From the NCBI GenBank assembly GCA_031256015.1, contig JAIRRK010000113.1, positions 1 through 7,730 of the forward strand: DNA of 7,730 nucleotides. The letters are read 5' to 3'. Shown here in pieces: positions 6,399-7,730 of this stretch. This DNA comes from Dysgonamonadaceae bacterium. GTDB taxonomy: Bacteria > Bacteroidota > Bacteroidia > Bacteroidales > Azobacteroidaceae. The notes beneath the pieces are model-generated. The model was not told where the DNA came from, did no database searches, and saw only the letters and a program-made list of their open reading frames with translations. A program made the position numbers and the translations under genes. The stretch's first letter is position 1, and every line of letters starts with the position of its first letter.

Positions 6399-7391
6399 TT
6401 ATTTTTCATTATCTTCATTTATCTCATTCGCTTCAATATTTTCATTTACTTCATTTTTCTCCGGAATTTCTTTTTTTGTTCCGTTAATAAACAGATACGC
6501 ATTCATCATACTCATTTCATTTTCATCGGGCAACGGACGATATTTGGCAAACTTCACCAAATCGCTTAAAAGAAGCATTTGTTTCAGTTTGTCGAAAACA
6601 TAATCGATTTCACTTATTCCGAGTGCAATATTCAGTATTTGACCGGAAGTCATTTCCATTGCGAAGATATTGAAACGCATCTCCATGTATTTGCGCATAA
6701 CATCCGTAATTTGAGAATGATATTCTTTCTCTTTTCCCGCTTGCCACAGTTTTTGTTCTTTAATGTTATCCAAAGCCTGAATAGCCCACACATGCGGAGG
6801 CAATATAATTTCTTCTTTTTTGAAAGGCAGAATCGGTTTTTGTTTTTTCTTTCTGAAAATGATGTAAACAATCAATAGAATCACCAGACAAACAGCCAGG
6901 ATATAAAATAATATCTGAAGATAATCGGCTAAGACAAACTTCGGAGTTATAACGTCTTTTATATCGTAAATATTTTTCGATTCGGTATCAACAGGTAACG
7001 TGGATACTTTCAAAGCCAAATCGTTTGAATAAAAAGTATCGATTCCTGCAATTAACGGAAAAGCCGGAATCTGATATAAAGCCGAATCGAAGGATGTGAT
7101 TAAATAATCGTATTTAATTTGCATCCGTCCGTTTCCTATATCGGTTGTATCAGGTTGAGAAATGTTCAACACTTCGACACCGGTAACAAGCGTATCGGGA
7201 ATAACAGGCAACTGCAAACGATTATTATTATTGGCGGCAATTTCCAAATGAAGCAATGTTTGTTCGCCAATTAGTATATGAGTAGAATCGATAGCCGCCT
7301 TAATTACAGGTTGTTGTGCTTGAACAGAAATTGCAAAACCAAAACACAAAAGAAAAAGAAATAATATTTGTCTATTTTTCATCCTTTTCAT
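6399..7391 (-). CDS. BatD-like single-pass membrane protein between the DUF58 and batA genes
   Basis: The 330-residue product has a signal peptide (1-25; ending SVQA-Q), an exported beta-rich region (26-150; VIKAAIDSTHILIGEQTLLHLEI and TLLPVI-like strands), one membrane segment (about 157-179; YLQILFYILAVCLVILLIVYII) followed by the basic stop-transfer stretch RKKKQK, and a cytoplasmic helical domain (about 195-305). This is the same topology as complete BatD, and the cytoplasmic end (LLLSDLVKFAKYRPLPDENEM) matches the BatD end (LNTAEFARFAPSRSHEEM) in layout. Genes of this kind usually sit here in Bacteroidales bat operons and are often annotated as hypothetical. The last 20 residues are nearly all N, E, I and K (EKNEVNENIEANEINEDNEK). 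Two starts are possible, at 7391 or 7382; the first is given. It lies 15 nt after the DUF58 stop. The exact role is unknown; partner status in the Bat complex is inferred from position. Confidence 0.8.
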   Translation of the reverse strand: MKRMKNRQILFLFLLCFGFAISVQAQQPVIKAAIDSTHILIGEQTLLHLEIAANNNNRLQLPVIPDTLVTGVEVLNISQPDTTDIGNGRMQIKYDYLITSFDSALYQIPAFPLIAGIDTFYSNDLALKVSTLPVDTESKNIYDIKDVITPKFVLADYLQILFYILAVCLVILLIVYIIFRKKKQKPILPFKKEEIILPPHVWAIQALDNIKEQKLWQAGKEKEYHSQITDVMRKYMEMRFNIFAMEMTSGQILNIALGISEIDYVFDKLKQMLLLSDLVKFAKYRPLPDENEMSMMNAYLFINGTKKEIPEKNEVNENIEANEINEDNEK

Positions 7392-7406
7392 TATTCAACA
7401 ATCAAC

Positions 7407-7730
7407 TTAACTTCGTTTATGAAATAAATTCATTAATGCTTTCACGTAATCTTCATCTGTTCGGACAGAAATCGAATCAACCCGACTTCGTTTAAAAGTC
7501 GTAAGCATGTCATCCTGACGTTCTTGCCACCACTTTTTATAAGTTTGTCGTACTTTCAAAGAAGAAGTATCGATCCATTGTTCTTGTTTTGTTTCCGCAT
7601 CTTTTATTTTCATCAATCCCACATTCGGAATCTCGGTTTCTCTTTCATCATAGACCTGAATGGCAACCATATCGTGCTTTTTATTTGCAATGGTCAGTGC
7701 GTGATAATAATCTTGATGATCGATAAAATC
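7407..7730 (-). CDS. DUF58 family protein, C-terminal 107 residues (partial)
   Basis: The frame enters from the right edge, so the N-terminus and most of the domain are missing (usual DUF58 length is about 290 residues). The visible part starts DFIDHQDYYHALTIANKK and continues HDMVAIQVYDERETEIPNVG, KDAETK, WIDTSS and VRQTYKKWW. These are typical of the DUF58 C-terminus: the 'H D...V YD..E...P..G...l.DaET....wvDTs....vR..Y' block. DUF58 proteins carry a degenerate vWA-like fold and travel with MoxR ATPases and Bat vWA proteins. An internal ATG at 7668-7670 exists but is not the true start, because the conserved frame continues upstream of it. It is the first visible gene of the operon, 15 nt upstream of the BatD-like gene. 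Family call is strong; function is not known. Confidence 0.9.
   Translation of the reverse strand, partial: DFIDHQDYYHALTIANKKHDMVAIQVYDERETEIPNVGLMKIKDAETKQEQWIDTSSLKVRQTYKKWWQERQDDMLTTFKRSRVDSISVRTDEDYVKALMNLFHKRS

Overview
The window looks like Bacteroidetes DNA, most likely order Bacteroidales. The reasons are the complete bat (Bacteroides aerotolerance) gene order, the A/T-rich gene spacers without clear Shine-Dalgarno sites, and a secreted protein whose N-terminus is of a type common in this group. No species can be named from the sequence alone. All recognised genes lie on the minus strand, so the operon reads from right to left.

From the right edge: the C-terminal 107 residues of a DUF58 protein (7407-7730, cut by the edge), a single-pass protein with BatD-like architecture (6399-7391), batA (5383-6354) and batB (4358-5371), both membrane-anchored von Willebrand factor A proteins with intact metal sites, batC (3654-4361, TPR plus a Gln/Glu-rich tract), batD (1809-3650) and batE (1056-1802, TPR, two membrane segments, SH3-like end). 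Spacers are 44 nt or less, and batB/batC overlap by 4 nt, so this reads as one transcription unit. A MoxR-type AAA+ ATPase gene normally precedes the DUF58 gene and probably lies just beyond the right edge. Together these families form a cell-envelope complex linked to aerotolerance and stress survival; the biochemical mechanism is not established.

The clearest anomaly among the genes is batD. Codon 443 is TGA (2322-2324), and the same frame stays open for 170 more codons with the expected membrane segment and cytoplasmic domain. It is a single in-frame nonsense codon, not a frameshift, and it falls between the periplasmic part and the membrane anchor.

The left 1.05 kb is mostly non-coding. 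Downstream of batE lies an array of nine 16-bp dyads at an exact 23-bp period (802-1001), one with an inverted core and two diverged copies whose arms have changed in step. Further left come a GC-rich nested inverted-repeat element (678-763), a (TC)18 microsatellite (409-445), a small hairpin (371-388) and a strong minus-strand intrinsic terminator (311-354). That terminator sits just upstream of a second minus-strand gene (start at 256), which encodes a secreted protein and runs off the left edge. The terminator between a possible promoter and this gene suggests either a small RNA or an attenuated leader.
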